DNA of 64,000 bases from Schlegelella_A sp963778525 (GTDB lineage: Bacteria > Pseudomonadota > Gammaproteobacteria > Burkholderiales > Burkholderiaceae_C). The DNA lies in contig CAVZUJ010000010.1 in NCBI GenBank assembly GCA_963778525.1, positions 13,048 through 77,047 of the forward strand, in the 5' to 3' direction. Shown in pieces: positions 44,271 through 55,135 of the stretch (position 1 is its first letter; each line of letters opens with the position of its first letter). A model generated the notes under the pieces. It saw only the letters and a list, made by a program, of their open reading frames with translations. It was not told the DNA's origin and made no database searches. Made by a program: the position numbers and the translations under genes.

Positions 44271-45144
44271 AACATCTGCAAGTACCACGTCCACACTGCT
44301 TCGCCTGCAAAGACGACGAACAACGAACACGCGCCCAGGAAAACTCCGAAAGGGATCTCACGGCTCAGAAATGGCTTGCCGGCTTGATCCGGGGTCGACT
44401 CGCTGCATCGCGGTCAAATGACCTCACGCATCAGGAGAATCGCCACGTAGACCACGGCAGAGATGGGAGCCAGCGCGATGACCAGCACCATCAGCTTCAC
44501 GCCCAGGAACGCTCCCGACATTCCCATAAGCGCGATGTCGCCGAATCCCAGCCCGTGCTGCTTTCGCACCAGGTAGTACATGGCCCACGCCAAGTAGAAG
44601 AATCCTGCGCCGACGAGCGCGCCTAGCAAGGCGTCCATCAACTGGAACAGATGCGCGGCGGCTACTTCCCTGCCAAAGATGCGAAACAGCAGGCTTGTAC
44701 CGGCGTAGTCGGTCGGAACGAACCAGGCGAAGACAAGACCAAGCACAATTCCGGTATAGGTAAATTCGCGCGGCAGCAGCCCGATTTCCGCGTCCATGAA
44801 GATCAGGCCGATCAGCAGGAAGCTGAACACGCAGAACTTCAACGTCAACCAAGTGAACCCGAATGCGCATAGCACGCATCCAGGAACGCCAGTCCGGTCA
44901 GCAACTCAACCGCCGGATAGCGCAATGAGATACGTTGCCGGCAATTGCGGCAGCGTCCACGCAGAATGATCCAACTGAGCAGTGGAATGTTGTCGTACCA
45001 GCGGATGGCCGCGCCGCAATAGGGGCAGTGCGAGGGTGGCGAGACAATCGATTCGTCGCGCGGGATGCGGCTGATGCAAACATTCAGGAAGCTCCCGAAT
45101 GCCAGACCAACCACGAACAGCGCGCATTCGAGCAGTCGATCCAA
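44267..45144 (-). CDS. pilD: Prepilin peptidase/methyltransferase PilD (A24; frameshift and in-frame TGA)
   Basis: Membrane aspartyl protease that trims and methylates type IV prepilins. N-terminal part: FGSFLNVCISRIP, then the zinc-type CPYCGAAIRWYDNIPLLSW ... CRNCRQRIS with both CxxC pairs, and YPAVELLTGL. After a frameshift near 44893: IGLIFMDAEIGLLP (first catalytic Asp) and GLGFGDIALMG (GxGxGD with the second Asp). A TGA at 44414-44416 interrupts the frame before a conserved hydrophobic end, REIPFGVFLGACSLFVVF, which stops at 44267. The start at TTG 45144 is tentative. Confidence 0.85.
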
Positions 45145-45172
45145 GTCGGGGTTCGAGATCCTCCCAAGTGAT

Positions 45173-45652
45173 TTAGGGTTCGCTGGAAGCTTAGCAGGTC
45201 GCCGCTCAGTGTGTGTCGCACAAGGCTGCTCAGGCGGCATCTCGCCGATCCAGTTCATCCGTTTGCGATTGACCAGGCGCACTTCTGGCGGATGCTGCTG
45301 CCAGCCGTGTCCGTTTTCCTCGCGGATGGGCACACTATAGCAGGCTAGTGGCCTCATCGGGCTCCTTCTCTTTCCACTCCAACAGCGTGGCCTCCAGATC
45401 GTCGGACAGTGCCTCATTGCTCCGGACACACAGAATCCATTCGTGCAGGGCGTCCATGGCGTATGCGCCCGCGGTCACACCGGGGATTGCGGTCTTGTAT
45501 GTTGCGCCATGCTCTCTGGCGATTTGCTCGGTCTCGTCTTCGGAGTATTCGTCGATCACCAAGACCTCATCGCAGGAGCGCAACGAATCCAGGGTGCGAC
45601 CGAGACGCAGGGCATCATTATGGGTGTGTAGCAGGGCACTGATTTTTGGCAT
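45173..45652 (-). CDS. Family-2 glycosyltransferase-like protein (frameshifted)
   Basis: Starts MPKISALLHTHNDALRLGRT with the GT2 N-terminal Rossmann pattern, VLVIDEYSEDETEQIAREHG, and CVRSNEALSDDLEATLLEWK. After a frameshift near 45345 the chain likely continues YSVPIREENGHGWQQHPPEV and RKRMNWIGEMPPEQPCATHT. The stop shown (45173) is tentative because this frame runs on into pilD. Only about 155 residues, so it is a short glycosyltransferase lobe or a shortened homologue. Substrate unknown. Confidence 0.65.
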
Positions 45653-45706
45653 TCACCATTCCTAGTGAGAATATCGCAGCCAAGAAAGGCTGTGTAGAAG
45701 AAGATG

Positions 45707-45740
45707 CAAAAAGGCGCAGCCGAGTATAGTGACTGCGCCT
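45707..45740 (-). terminator. Intrinsic terminator after the BON lipoprotein gene
   Basis: On the minus strand AGGCGCAG (45740-45733) pairs with CTGCGCCT (45719-45712), then TTTTT follows. It lies 10 bp downstream of the BON lipoprotein stop codon. Confidence 0.75.
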
Positions 45741-45749
45741 GTGCATTTC

Positions 45750-46856
45750 TCAATTCACTAGGATACAGGGCGAGCGTCCGGCGTCGCGGTTGTTCATGCC
45801 TTGCGGAATAACCGTCAGGGTGTTGATGGTCTGGAAGTTCAGCACGGCTTCAGGGCGAGCTTGATCTGCTCGACCCTTCTTTGCCGCCGAGACGCCCGTG
45901 CCGGCGCCTGCACCGCTGGCAGCGCCGATCGCTGCTCCTTTGCCGCCGCCGATGATGCCGCCCAGAACGGCTCCGGCTGCCGTGCCTATGCCGACCTTGG
46001 TCGCCGTGTTCTTACCTTCGCCTTTACCCTCACGCGACCACTGATTGGTCTGCACGTTGTACGTCTTACCATTAACCGATAGCGAAGTGAGCTCCAACGT
46101 CAGCAGCGAATGCCCGGCAAATCGTCCCGCGCTCTGGACGTCGGCCACACGCCCAACGACGTCGGCCCCGAAGGAATCACGGTTTCGCCGTCAATCACGA
46201 TGGGCGAGCTCAGCGATCCATGGAAGGTGTCGCCGATCTGGTTTGTCTCCGAGTCGAGCAGGATCGTTCAGGCGAACGGACAACTGGGTGCCGGCGGGAA
46301 CCGTAATCTTTTGCGGAGGCGGAGGCGGCGGCGGCGGAGCTGGGGCCGCTTGCGGCTCGGGCTCCGAGCTACTGGCGGCGCCGGAGGCTGGCAGTTGCGC
46401 CAGGGTAGCGTCGCTGGGCGTCTCGTCGCGATTCGGCGTTCCGTTGATGTCGCGTGCGCGCTCTTTGCCGAGCTGCCTTCTTTTCCCGTTGACGGGTTTT
46501 CAGTGCAGACGGCGGCGGCGCCGCATGCGAGCAGGCTGCGGGCGGTGGCGCTGCTTGGGCCTGCTGCACCTGCAGGTTGTTGACCACGGTCCGGACACCG
46601 TCAATGGCGCCCGCGTCATTGGCAGCGGCCGTGCGTTCAGCATCGCTGTCGACGCTGCCCTTGAGGGTCACAACCCGCTGGCAGCCTGAACGCTGATCTC
46701 GCGGCTCTGGATTGCAGGGTCGCCATAAATCTTCGTTCTGCACGTCGCTGGCGACTTGCGCGTCGGTGCGCTCAGGCTTGCGCGAGCATCCGGCAAGCGT
46801 CACGAGGCTAACAGCCAAGAGCAAAGTCGACCTACAGATGAGCCTTTGGTCCTCAT
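45750..46856 (-). CDS. BON-domain lipoprotein with C-terminal glycine zipper (frameshifted)
   Basis: One protein spread over several frames. N-terminus: ATG 46856 with AGGAG 6 bp upstream, then LLAVSLVTLAGCSRKPERTD with a lipobox LAGC. BON domain: VVTLKGSVDSDAERTAAAND and GVRTVVNNLQVQQAQA. A Pro-rich stretch follows, then VPAGTQLSVRLNDP, GADVVGRVADVQSAGRF and a glycine-zipper segment (AAGAVLGGIIGGGKGAAIGA). The C-terminus ends CILVN. BON domains bind membranes; the whole is expected at the outer membrane. Breaks lie roughly at 46720-46740, 46500-46350 and 46270-46150. Confidence 0.78.
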
Positions 46857-47103
46857 TGCTACTCCTGACTTCAGTGAACTTCCCGTATTAATGAACACGA
46901 TTTCCGAGCAGACACTTGTCGCTATGGGGTGTGTCAAGAATTACGTCACCTGAACGAAAAGACTGCTGCGGAAGACGGGCGAACGAAAGCGACTCGGCCA
47001 AGTCGCACAGGCCGATTTGCGACTTCCGGCGCTTATGCTGGAAAGAGGCGCAGCTACTACACAGCAAATGGTTACAGCTGCAGAAGAGCGGAAGCGAAGC
47101 CGG

Positions 47104-47797
47104 TCAGCTCGACGACGATGACGACGACGGCGGCTCCGTAAGCCGATTGTTGATGGCAAACAGCGCCAGTTCCAAACGGCTGGCGACGCCGACCTTGTCG
47201 AAAATATTGGTCAGGTGATGCTTCACGGTGTCTTCGCTAAGCGAAAACTTGCGGGCAATTTCCTTGTTGCTGAGTCCAGCGACGATGGTCGTCAGGATGT
47301 CCATCTCGCGCTTGGTAAGGCCGAAGTTGCGCTGCGGTTTCTCTCCGGACGGATTGGTGCGCATGAACTCGACGATGTCGCCGACGGCTTCGCGTCCAAT
47401 CCAGTACTGGCCTGACATGACGGTGCGGATGGCTTTCATCAGCAGCTGAGTTGCGGCTTCTTTCATGACCACACCGCGTGCGCCCAATTGCAGGGCCTGC
47501 ACGATCTCCATACGCTCGACGGCGGCGGTCAGCACGATGATCTTGGTGTTCACCTTGTCGCCGTTGTTGGAGAGCTCGCGCATGGCGTCCATGCCCGGAA
47601 CGCGGGGCATGGCCAGGTCGAGCAGAAGAACATCAGGGTGTTAGTTCGCGGGTTTGCGCTACGGCTTCGGCGCCGTCGGCAGCTTCGCCCACTACCTCCA
47701 ACTCAGGCTCGGCCTCCAGCAACCGGCGCAATCCATCGCGAAAAATAGTGTGATCGTCTGCGATAACGATGCGCACTGACGTCTCCTTCTTATCCAT
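47104..47797 (-). CDS. NarL/LuxR-type response regulator (frameshift near 47640)
   Basis: Receiver domain: IVIADDHTIFRDGLRRLLEA, then after a frame change LLLDLAMPRVPGMDAMREL with the phospho-acceptor Asp, and IIVLTAAVE, GARGVVMKEA with the conserved Lys. Output domain: LTKREMDILTTIVAGLSNKE and SEDTVKHHLTNIFDKVGVAS, a LuxR helix-turn-helix. The tail is Ser-rich (PPSSSSSSS). Start ATG 47797 overlaps the kinase stop (ATGGATAA), so the two are co-translated. Confidence 0.88.
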
Positions 47798-49576
47798 AGG
47801 GTTCGTATCCTTTCTGCGGAATGGTAATCTCCAACCTCGATCCGTGGCCCGGAGTGGATTCGATCGACCATGTCTCCTCCAATCGCGCGGACTCGTTCCT
47901 TGATGACGGCCGGTCCCCGGCGAAGCGTCGAGCTCCGCGAGCGTAAGACGTCCAGCGAATGGGAAGCCGTTTCCGTCATCGTTCAATACCAGCTTCCACA
48001 GACCATCCTGCGCGCCGAAGCGCACAACCGCCGACTGCGCGCTACTGTGCTTGCGGATGTTGACCAGGCTTTCCTGTACAATCCGCACCAGTTCCCGGCA
48101 GGTAGCCGCAGGAAGCGTAACTTCCTGCAAATCGGAGATGAAGCGTACGGCAATGCCAGTGTCTCTGGAGAAGCGTTCCACGAGATCGGCAATAAAGTCA
48201 AGAAATTGATGAGGTCCGATGTCGACCGGACGCATAGTGTGCATCAGGTCGCGAAGGTTCAAGACCTCGTGCCGCAGCAAACCCTGGATGCGTTCCAGTT
48301 CCCCGGAAACCATTGGATCGTCATGGTTACGACGACGCAGCACATCGACCTGCATTTCGATGCTGATCAGCGACTGAATCGTCGTGTCGTGCAGTTCGCG
48401 CGCGACTCGGGCGCGTTCGCTGGCTCCTGCGCGGGTACGAGAATCCCGACACCAGGTAAACCGAGTACAGCGCCGGAGCAACCTGCCGCATGATTCCTGT
48501 GCGAAGCGCAAGGCGACCTGTCGCTGCCGTCCCAATCGCGGGTTCACCAGCACCAGGCGGCCTGACCAGTCGCGCCCCATCTCGTGACTTACGACGAGGC
48601 AGGATTCTGCATCCGGGACCGGCATCGCCAGGTCACACGCGCCGGCCGGCTCGATCCGACGTCCCTCGTCATCCACTGCCGTTACCAGGCATCGAGTGCC
48701 ACCGTTACGCTGGATGTAGAAGGTATGAGGGTAGCCGGACATCAGATCACTGGCTTTCTGGTTCGGCGCGATCTCGGTTGCGTGAAGCGTCGGCTTTGCA
48801 CACGAGGGCAATCTCCCAACGAAAGGCACGGCCGGTACTGCTCTGGGCAACGAGTTCCAGAACGGCGGTACCTTGAAAGACACGACCCAACTCCGCCAAG
48901 ACCTCCTGCAACACAGCCGAAAACTTCTGTCCCAGCTGCGCCAGCGAAAGCAGCCGGTTGGTGAGTGCGATCTCGGCGCGCAGCTCCTTTTCGGTTTCAG
49001 CGAGCATTCCTAACAACGCACCCACGGTGAGCAGGAAGATGCAGCGCATGACGAGGCGAACGGGATCGTACTCCCCCGTAGCCATGTCTTGAGCTTGAGG
49101 TGCTATGGCGCCGCACCCTGAAATACTCCAGAACCAGAACCGCCATGCTGATCAGGGTGGTAGCAATGGTTTCCAGGAAGCCCCAGCGAAAGGCGGCCGC
49201 GATTACCGCAAACAGGAACAGCACGAAGAAAGGACGATCGGGACCGTTGGCCAGAAGGCATAGCAAGGCGGGCCAGGCCAGGTCGTTTAACTGAGCACAC
49301 AGGGTAAAGGTCCGGCTCAGAGGAACGCTCTCCAGCCAGATCACGAGTAAGAAGCTGCAACCCACATAACTGAACAGCAGAACGATGCCGATGGGATGAT
49401 GATGCGCTCCCGTGGAGGAGTGGATCAACCAAGCGGCCAGACACGTAAGTGACAGGAACAGACGCGAAAAGGCGAGAATGCGCTCGACGCGTAGGTCCTC
49501 GTATCTCTGCCCGACGGCTCTGAGCCGCGACAGGAGTCTGGGACCGAAAAGTCGGCCATACGAGCGTTCTCTTCAC
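47790..49576 (-). CDS. Membrane histidine kinase, HisKA_3 type (frameshifted)
   Basis: N-terminal membrane part with several hydrophobic segments (SFLLVIWLESVPLSRTF, PFFVLFLFAVIAAAFRWGFL, LVMRCIFLLTVGALLGML), a coiled link, and a GAF-like region (FQGTAVLELVAQSSTG). The kinase core has ARVARELHDTTIQSLISIEM with the phospho-His, RELVRIVQESLVNIRKHS as N-box, and LNDDGNGFPFAG as G1 box; the G2 box continues in another frame as GPAVIKERVRAIGGDM. Frames change near 49090, 48760-48880 and 47930. The stop TAA (47790-47792) lies inside the regulator start. Signal unknown. Start near 49576 is uncertain. Confidence 0.82.
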
Positions 49577-49879
49577 GGCAAACCCTGAAATCAGTGGCCA
49601 CGATTATGACACGAAAGCGCTATATTTCATCCAAGTTTCCGATGCGGAACGGCGAATCTGTTCCAAAATAAGTATTCCGGATCACCGCGTTTGGTGACCA
49701 GAACTCACTGCGGCTTATGGGTTTTGGCCGGGTTAGTTTAGGCTTGAGTTAGCAGGGACTTAGGCGCAAGATTGCGGCAGAGTAGCTGCAGGGTCGTGGC
49801 TACCACTGGCGACGGTGCTGGGAGCTGGGCACGCCGGGACCGCCGCGGACGTGGATCCCGATTCAGACGGGAGGAAGAG
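49577..49879. other. Intergenic region, no gene seen
   Basis: Divergent space between the histidine kinase (leftward) and a small hypothetical gene (rightward). A hairpin GGATCACC/GGTGACC lies at about 49679-49698. Promoters for both directions are expected here, but I see no convincing -35/-10 pair or operator. Confidence 0.5.
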
Positions 49880-50321
49880 ATGGCGAAACGTGAAGTCAAT
49901 ATACTGCTTTCGGATGTCTATCGCAGTGTAATCGCTGGCAACTGCCTGACGTGTACACGGTATTTCGCTCGACGCAAAGCGGCAACACCGGTCCAAAGTA
50001 CGACTCTGCCAACCAGGTGAAGATCAAGGGCTCCTCCAGGACATTCAGCGAAACGCCCGGCGAGCTCTCGAGGGAACTGCAACTGCGTGGTCAAAACTGA
50101 CACCGGCAAGGTCTTGTTCAAGTAGCACCGACGGATTCTTGAAAGAAATCGACGCGTCGTTCAAGAAGGGCGATCAGATCGAAGTCATGGGTGCCAAGTA
50201 CAGCGCACCGGAAGGCGAGAAGATTCTCGCGAACGAAGTTACCGTCGGCAACAACACCACAACCCTGCGCGACGATCGCGGAATTCCCGTGTGGGTAGGG
50301 TGGAAGGCGCCCAGGAAGTAG
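49880..50321 (+). CDS. Hypothetical small protein, OB-like fold (frameshifted)
   Basis: ATG 49880 has GGGAGG 6-11 bp upstream. The conserved part reads across frames as GPKYDSANQVKIKG, then VVKTDTGKVLVQ, FLKEIDASFKKGDQIEVMGA and KILANEVTVGNNTTTLRDDR. The pattern of short beta strands with KGDQIEV and EVTVG resembles small OB-fold proteins seen next to multicopper or metal-handling genes in Acidobacteria, but I cannot name the family. The last 60 codons (50139-50321) are in one frame. The N-terminus is unreliable. Confidence 0.6.
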
Positions 50322-50403
50322 CGGCGTGAGCGGGGATGACCGTCTCGGGCGATCAACTCTCGCTAAGGGTTCAAATGACAGCGCGGTTCGCAATCGTGCC
50401 CCG

Positions 50404-50914
50404 CTAAGCTTTATTTTTCCACGCGTAGAAAGTCCCGTAGAGGCGTTTACCGCGATCCGCAGTTTAGCGTCGTCCTGGCTGGTGCCGTAATGACGTGCCA
50501 CAGCAACAGGTTCTTCGCATTATCCCAATCCAATACGAAGTAAGACCGGCTGCTTAGGATCTTTCTTCGTGAGCTTACTGCCGCCATTCTTCTCCGCCAC
50601 CTCGTAGGCTTTGTCGCTGTCGACTTAAGGAACTCGAAGTTGAAGACGTGAGTGGACGTGTTGGTGGGCTCCACGAATCTTCAGCCGTAAAGCTCACGCC
50701 TCGCTCGGGAGCGTCGGGGCCCACCAGTCCAGACCAGATGAACATCTTCATCATGCGGCGCGCAGGCGAGGCGAAGGAAGCGCGCCGCAAGCCGGCCTTC
50801 CCTTCGCCCGTCGGAGCGTCGGCCGTGTATTGCGATTGCAAACGGAACGGGTGGCGTCGCCTGCCCATCCGCGCGCCGAAAGGTACATTTCTGAAAGGCG
50901 ACCCGGCCGGTCAC
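50404..50914 (-). CDS. Hypothetical protein, PepSY-like C-terminus (frameshifted)
   Basis: Conserved sense is seen only by changing frame: MFIWSGLVGPDAPERG, then VFNFEFLKS, AYEVAEKNGGSKLTKKDPKQ, YFVLDWDNAKNLLLWHVI, YGTSQDDAKLRIAVNAST and TFYAWKNKA followed by TAG at 50404-50406. The end, with a repeated beta strand and AVNASTG, resembles PepSY-type modules. Start is not fixed. The longest single frame here is only about 100 residues, so this call rests on sense and not length. Confidence 0.5.
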
Positions 50915-51176
50915 GTACTCAGGCTGGCTTGGGAGCAGGTTTGGCCGACGTGATTCGGGGAAGGATTGTTTGACGAACAGCCGGTAAACATGAATGAGGT
51001 CAGATAAAGAGGAGACAGAGCTTTCTAAGTCAAGTTCCTTTCATTGGAGAGCGAGCCGCTAGTCGTTCGCTACTAGCCAGAAGGCCTTTCTTCATCCGAC
51101 GTCGTGTCGCTTGAACAGAGCACGTACCCTCAGTTATCCGCGCACCGCGTCGACAAGCAAAGGGAATCGATCCGTG

Positions 51177-51677
51177 TCAATCGCTGTTCATGAACCAGAT
51201 GTCAATTCGGCCTCTGGCGGTTGCTAGTGGATGAGCGGGTGCGCCCCAGCTATATCTGGCCAGGAGAGCCACTCCGCCCGCTACGAACAGTGCCGCAAGC
51301 CATCGCCGACGGTCGACCCGTTCCTTGAGAAAGATGCGCAGCGGCAAAAGCGTTCGCGATGAACGTGAGGGAAGCCGGAAGCCGGCCCAACGACGCTGAC
51401 ATTCTCCCAGGAGAGCGTCATCAGACAGGCTGAAGAATGCCATACACCATGAAGAACAGGCCCAATATAAAGCGCGATGTCGAACTGACCCGCAAGACTG
51501 CGCGGACACGTGTCCTGCGAGACAGTCGGACTTCACCCACGATCGCCGATCTCTTGTCATCGCCCCGGCTTGCCGGACGTCACCGCCAGTGGTAGCTGTC
51601 ACTACGATGGCTGCGATGCCCGCTCCAGACTGTAAGCTGTACTCATACGTTCTTTGCTCGCTGAACTCTGGTTGCAA
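51177..51677 (-). CDS. Small DMT/EamA-type half transporter (frameshifted)
   Basis: Second of two small membrane proteins. Readable parts are YSLESGAGIAAIVV near the start, then FILGLFFMVYGILQ, SWENVSVVGPASGFP and FLKERVDRRRWLAALFVAGG, which ends VALLARYSWGAP. The pattern resembles half of an EamA repeat (four helices). It starts one base past the stop of the first half transporter. Paired four-helix DMT proteins usually work as a heterodimer. Confidence 0.6.
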   Translation of the reverse strand: MQPEFSEQRTYEYSLQSGAGIAAIVVTATTGGDVRQAGAMTRDRRSWVKSDCLAGHVSAQSCGSVRHRALYWACSSWCMAFFSLSDDALLGECQRRWAGFRLPSRSSRTLLPLRIFLKERVDRRRWLAALFVAGGVALLARYSWGAPAHPLATARGRIDIWFMNSD

Positions 51678-52108
51678 TCACATGCCCGGAGTGCGGCCGG
51701 GCCTCGCGCGAAGATTCACGTCGGCCGTGTGAGAGCTGGTCCCGTAGCAACAAACCCTGCACACCGAGGCGGTGGATGCAATGAAGCCGATTCCGAGCCA
51801 GTGGGTCGGGTGAACGTTTTGCATGAGGAAGAACTTCCCCAGCAGGGCCATCAGAACATAGCTCATGGCCGTGGCGGGGAAGTACGTAGGTAAGATCGGC
51901 CCAGGAGAGCGCGGTGAGATAGCTGCTCAGGAAAAGCACTAACAGGCAGATGCCGGTCAATCACCCAGGGATTCCAAGACGCGAGCACAAAGGTGCCAGT
52001 TCGCGGAGGTGACCGCGCCAAAGTCGCGCATCCCGCGGCCCAGGCAGACATCGCCCGAGCGGCGAAGAATACCACTGCAAGCAGAACCAGGTATTTGCGA
52101 AACGTCAC
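51678..52108 (-). CDS. Small DMT/EmrE-like transporter half (frameshifted)
   Basis: Reads across frames as FRKYLVLLAVVFFAA, SGDVCLGRGMRDFGAVTSAN, GICLLVLFLSSYLTALSWAD, LTYVLPATAMSYVLMALLGK and THWLGIGFIAS. Four hydrophobic helices, as in EmrE-like proteins; LSWADLTYVLPATAMSYVL is the DMT core. Start GTG 52108 lies 8 bp after the HpnJ stop. Together with the next gene it could be a flippase pair for a lipid made by HpnJ; this is inference. Confidence 0.68.
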
Positions 52109-52116
52109 GCCAACCC

Positions 52117-53652
52117 CTAGGCGTTGACCGTCTCAGCCGTTTCGGATTTGCTCCGGCGCCGGTATTGGATGTTCCCCGGTGGGACGGAGGGTCCGGCATC
52201 GCTTTCCTCGTGACGCGCGATTCCTTCACCGCGCGATTGCGCGCGGCGCGCAGCTTCATGAACGACTTGCTTCCTTGTATAGAGCGCTTGCGGTCCGTGG
52301 TTGAAGACGGCTTCTTCACGATGCGGAAGATCGCTTTCGGCCGGAAGTAGTACTCGTCGTAGAAGCGGTGCACCATCTCCATGACGTAGTCGCGGGAGAT
52401 GCCGGGATACTCGATCATGGCGACCTGGTGTCCGCCTTCGTCGACCATCTGCGCGCCTTCATTCAGGATGAAGCCGTTGGCCTTGGCGTAGTCGTAGAGC
52501 TCGGTTCCAGGATAGGCGTGCGCCACCGAAACCTGAATGGTTTCGAAATCGAGTTCCTTGGCGAAGTCGATAGTGCGGCGGATGGTTTCTTTGGTTTCGC
52601 CCGGCAGGCCGAGGATGAAGTCGCCGTGGACGATCAGTCCCAGCTTCTTGCAATCCTTGGTGAACTGGCGCGCGCGCTCGACGGTTGCGCCCTTCTTGAT
52701 GTTCTTCAGGATCTGCTGATCGCCCGACTCGTAGCCCACGATGAGCAGGCGGCAGCCGGCTTCCTTCATCGCCTTCAGAGTTTCGTAGTCGGTGGTGACG
52801 CGCGAGGTGCAGGACCACGTCATCTTCAGCGGCTTCAGCTTCTCGCAAAGCTCGATGGTGCGCGCCTTCTGAATGTTGAAGGTGTCGTCGTCGAAGAAGA
52901 ATTCTTTCACCCACGGCCAGTATTCCTTGGCCTTCTTCATCTCGGCGGCCACAGCGTCGGAGGAGCGCTTGCGCCAGGGATGCCCGCTCAGCGTCTGCGG
53001 CCACAGGCAGAACGTACACTGCGCCGGGCAGCCGCGCGTGGTGTACAGCGAGACGAACGGATAAAGCAGGAACGGAACGTTGTAGCGGCGCGGATCGATG
53101 TCGCGCTTGTAGACGTCGACGACGTCGGGCAGCGCGTCGAGGTCGCGACGGCCGGACGGTCGGGATTGTGCACAACTTGCCGTTCGCGTCCGCGATAGGA
53201 GATGCCGAGGATCTCGTTCAGCGGCTTGCCATTGGCATACTCCACGGTCGCGAAGTCGAACTCGCGGCGCACGATGAAGTCGATGGCCTTGCCTTCTGTC
53301 AATGACTTTTCGGGCAGCGGTGGTGACATGCGGGCCAACGAAGCAGATCTTCAGCTTTGGATTGGCCTCCTTCATCGCCGCGGCCAGCCGGATGTCGCCC
53401 GGGAAGCCCGGCGTGCTGGTAAACAGCACCAGGAATTCGTAACTCCTTGCCGATCTGGATGGTCTCTTCCGCGCTCACGTGATGCGGCGGAGCGTCGAGC
53501 AGGCGTGACCCTTCCAGCATTCCGGCGGGGTAAGCCAGCCAGACCGGGTACCAATAGGACTCGATCTCGCGGGTGGCGGGCCAGCGCGAACTGGCGCCGC
53601 CATCGTAGTTCTCGAAAGAAGGAGGGTTCAGAAATAGTGTCTTCAAAGGCAT
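52117..53652 (-). CDS. hpnJ: Hopanoid-associated B12-binding radical SAM protein HpnJ (frameshifted)
   Basis: N-terminus MPLKTLFLNPPSFENYDGGA then REIESYWYPVWLAYPAGMLE and LLDAPPHHVSAEETIQIGKE are typical HpnJ. The middle reads MKEANPKLKICFVGPHVT and VDVYKRDIDPRRYNVPFLLY. The radical SAM CxxxCxxC is CPAQCTFC, followed by KEFFFDDDTFNIQKARTIE and LLIVGYESGDQQILKNIKKG. Work in Burkholderia places HpnJ in forming the cyclitol ether head group of bacteriohopanetetrol. Breaks lie near 53435, 53330, 53170 and 52290. The likely natural end is TAG 52117-52119 (ETAETVNA). Confidence 0.9.
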
Positions 53653-53748
53653 AGTTTCTATCAATCGTAACATCTGTTCACGGCCTGCCGGAACCCCTTG
53701 AGAATCGCTATAAGTTAGATGCATTTCGTGGTTCGCAGCGAACGGCGA

Positions 53749-55081
53749 TTAACGGGGTGGAATGGCCCAATTTTCCAGTTCACCGGTAAGGCGCAGAAGC
53801 TGGAGTTCGGCCCGGCTCAGCTCAAATTCGGCATCCAGATAGGCGGCGTACTTGTCGTTGGCGTCGAGTTCGGCATTTTGCTGATCGCGGAGGTTGGCGT
53901 TGCCGGTTTCGAGACGCGCCTGCACGGCCTCCAGATCGCCTTGCGAAACCTGCCATTCCAGCTTGGCGACATCGCGAGCGGCCTCGAGCTGACGCAAGCG
54001 AGCGCTGCAGCTTCAGAGTGTCTTCGCTGACCTGATTCTTGGTGAGATCGGCCTGCTTGCTGCGCCAAGCGGCGTCGGCATCGGCTTCCTGCGCTTTGGC
54101 TTTCTGCACGGAGTTGAAGAACGGAAAGCGAAGATTCAATGCCGCCACTGAAGTTGTTCGGCGGTATAGCTCAGGTAGTAGAGATCGTAGTTGTTGAACT
54201 TCGCGAGATAAGCGTACTGCGTGGCCAAGTCAATGATGGGCCACGTGCCCTGTGCTCGCCCTTGGCACGAGCTTGCCTGCGCAGCGACCTTCTGTTCGGC
54301 CAGCTGCACGGCGGGACTGTTGCTGACGGCGCGCAGCCGCGAGCTATCGTCTTCCTGCGAGATCGACGGGCAGCTGCGGGCATGGACTGCTGGCGTCAAC
54401 CTCGATCGATCGCTCGCCGGCAGTCCCATCAGGTGCGGAAAGATGCTCGCGCAGAACGTCTGCCTGCCCTTGCGCTTCGGCGATGCGCAGCCGGATGCGG
54501 GCAGCCACCAATTGACTCCGTGGTGAGGTCCAGCTGGCTGTCGACTCCTTCTTGCAAGCGCTGCTCGGTGATGAACTGCGCCTTTCTGCGCGGCGTTCTG
54601 CGCTTCGTCAAGCGCGTGGATCTTGCCTGTGAGCTGATCAAGTTGCGCATAGGTCAGCGCGGCATCGAGAATGACGCGCGTCGCGCTTGTCCTGCACGTC
54701 GAGCGAGGTCGCCTTCCAATCGATCTTTGCGCCGCTTTCATGAACTGCTGCAGACGAGAGATTGAACAGCGACTGCGCGGGGTTGAAGTTCACCACCGAA
54801 CGGGCCGGAGCCTTCGAGCGTCGAGAGGGAAGCCGTAGGAATAGCCGAGTGCCGGAGCCGATCGGTGAGATTGCGGGAATGTAGTTGGCCGCGCACTTCC
54901 TGATAGGCCTTTGCGCGCGCCATTGGTTGAGCGTGGCAATGCCCATGACTCCACTGTGCTCCAGCGCGAGCTCGACCGCCTTGCGGAAGGGAATTGGAGC
55001 GGCCGGGCGCGGCAGCATGCGGCAGCAAACCCGACTGCGACAGCAACGCGCACGCGAGAGCCGCGATGCCAACGCGCGCAT
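53749..55081 (-). CDS. TolC-family outer membrane efflux protein (frameshifted)
   Basis: Signal peptide region near the start, then FRKAVELALEHSGVMGIATL as the first TolC helix, LTYAQLDQLTGKIHALDEAQ, SPAVQLAEQKVAAQ, FPFFNSVQKAKAQEADADAA, and the last helices MRQLEAARDVAKLEWQVSQG to GELENWAIPPR. The two OEP repeats are recognisable. Frames change at least five times between 55000 and 53990. Third gene of a leftward hlyD-TPR-tolC unit, so it is the outer-membrane channel of that efflux system. Confidence 0.8.
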
Positions 55082-55135
55082 GAAACCGAATTCTTTCTTC
55101 TGGAACACCGGGGTCTCGAATCCATTCCGGTGCTG

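Noticed and set aside
44414..44416. In-frame TGA in pilD as a second selenocysteine codon
   Set aside because: It does not fall on a conserved Cys, the surrounding residues do not match the family without further indels, and I see no suitable hairpin right after it. A local pair of indels explains it better.
50648..50953. 101-residue plus-strand ORF
   Set aside because: The opposite strand gives more protein-like, family-like sequence across frames; this ORF lacks a ribosome site or motifs.
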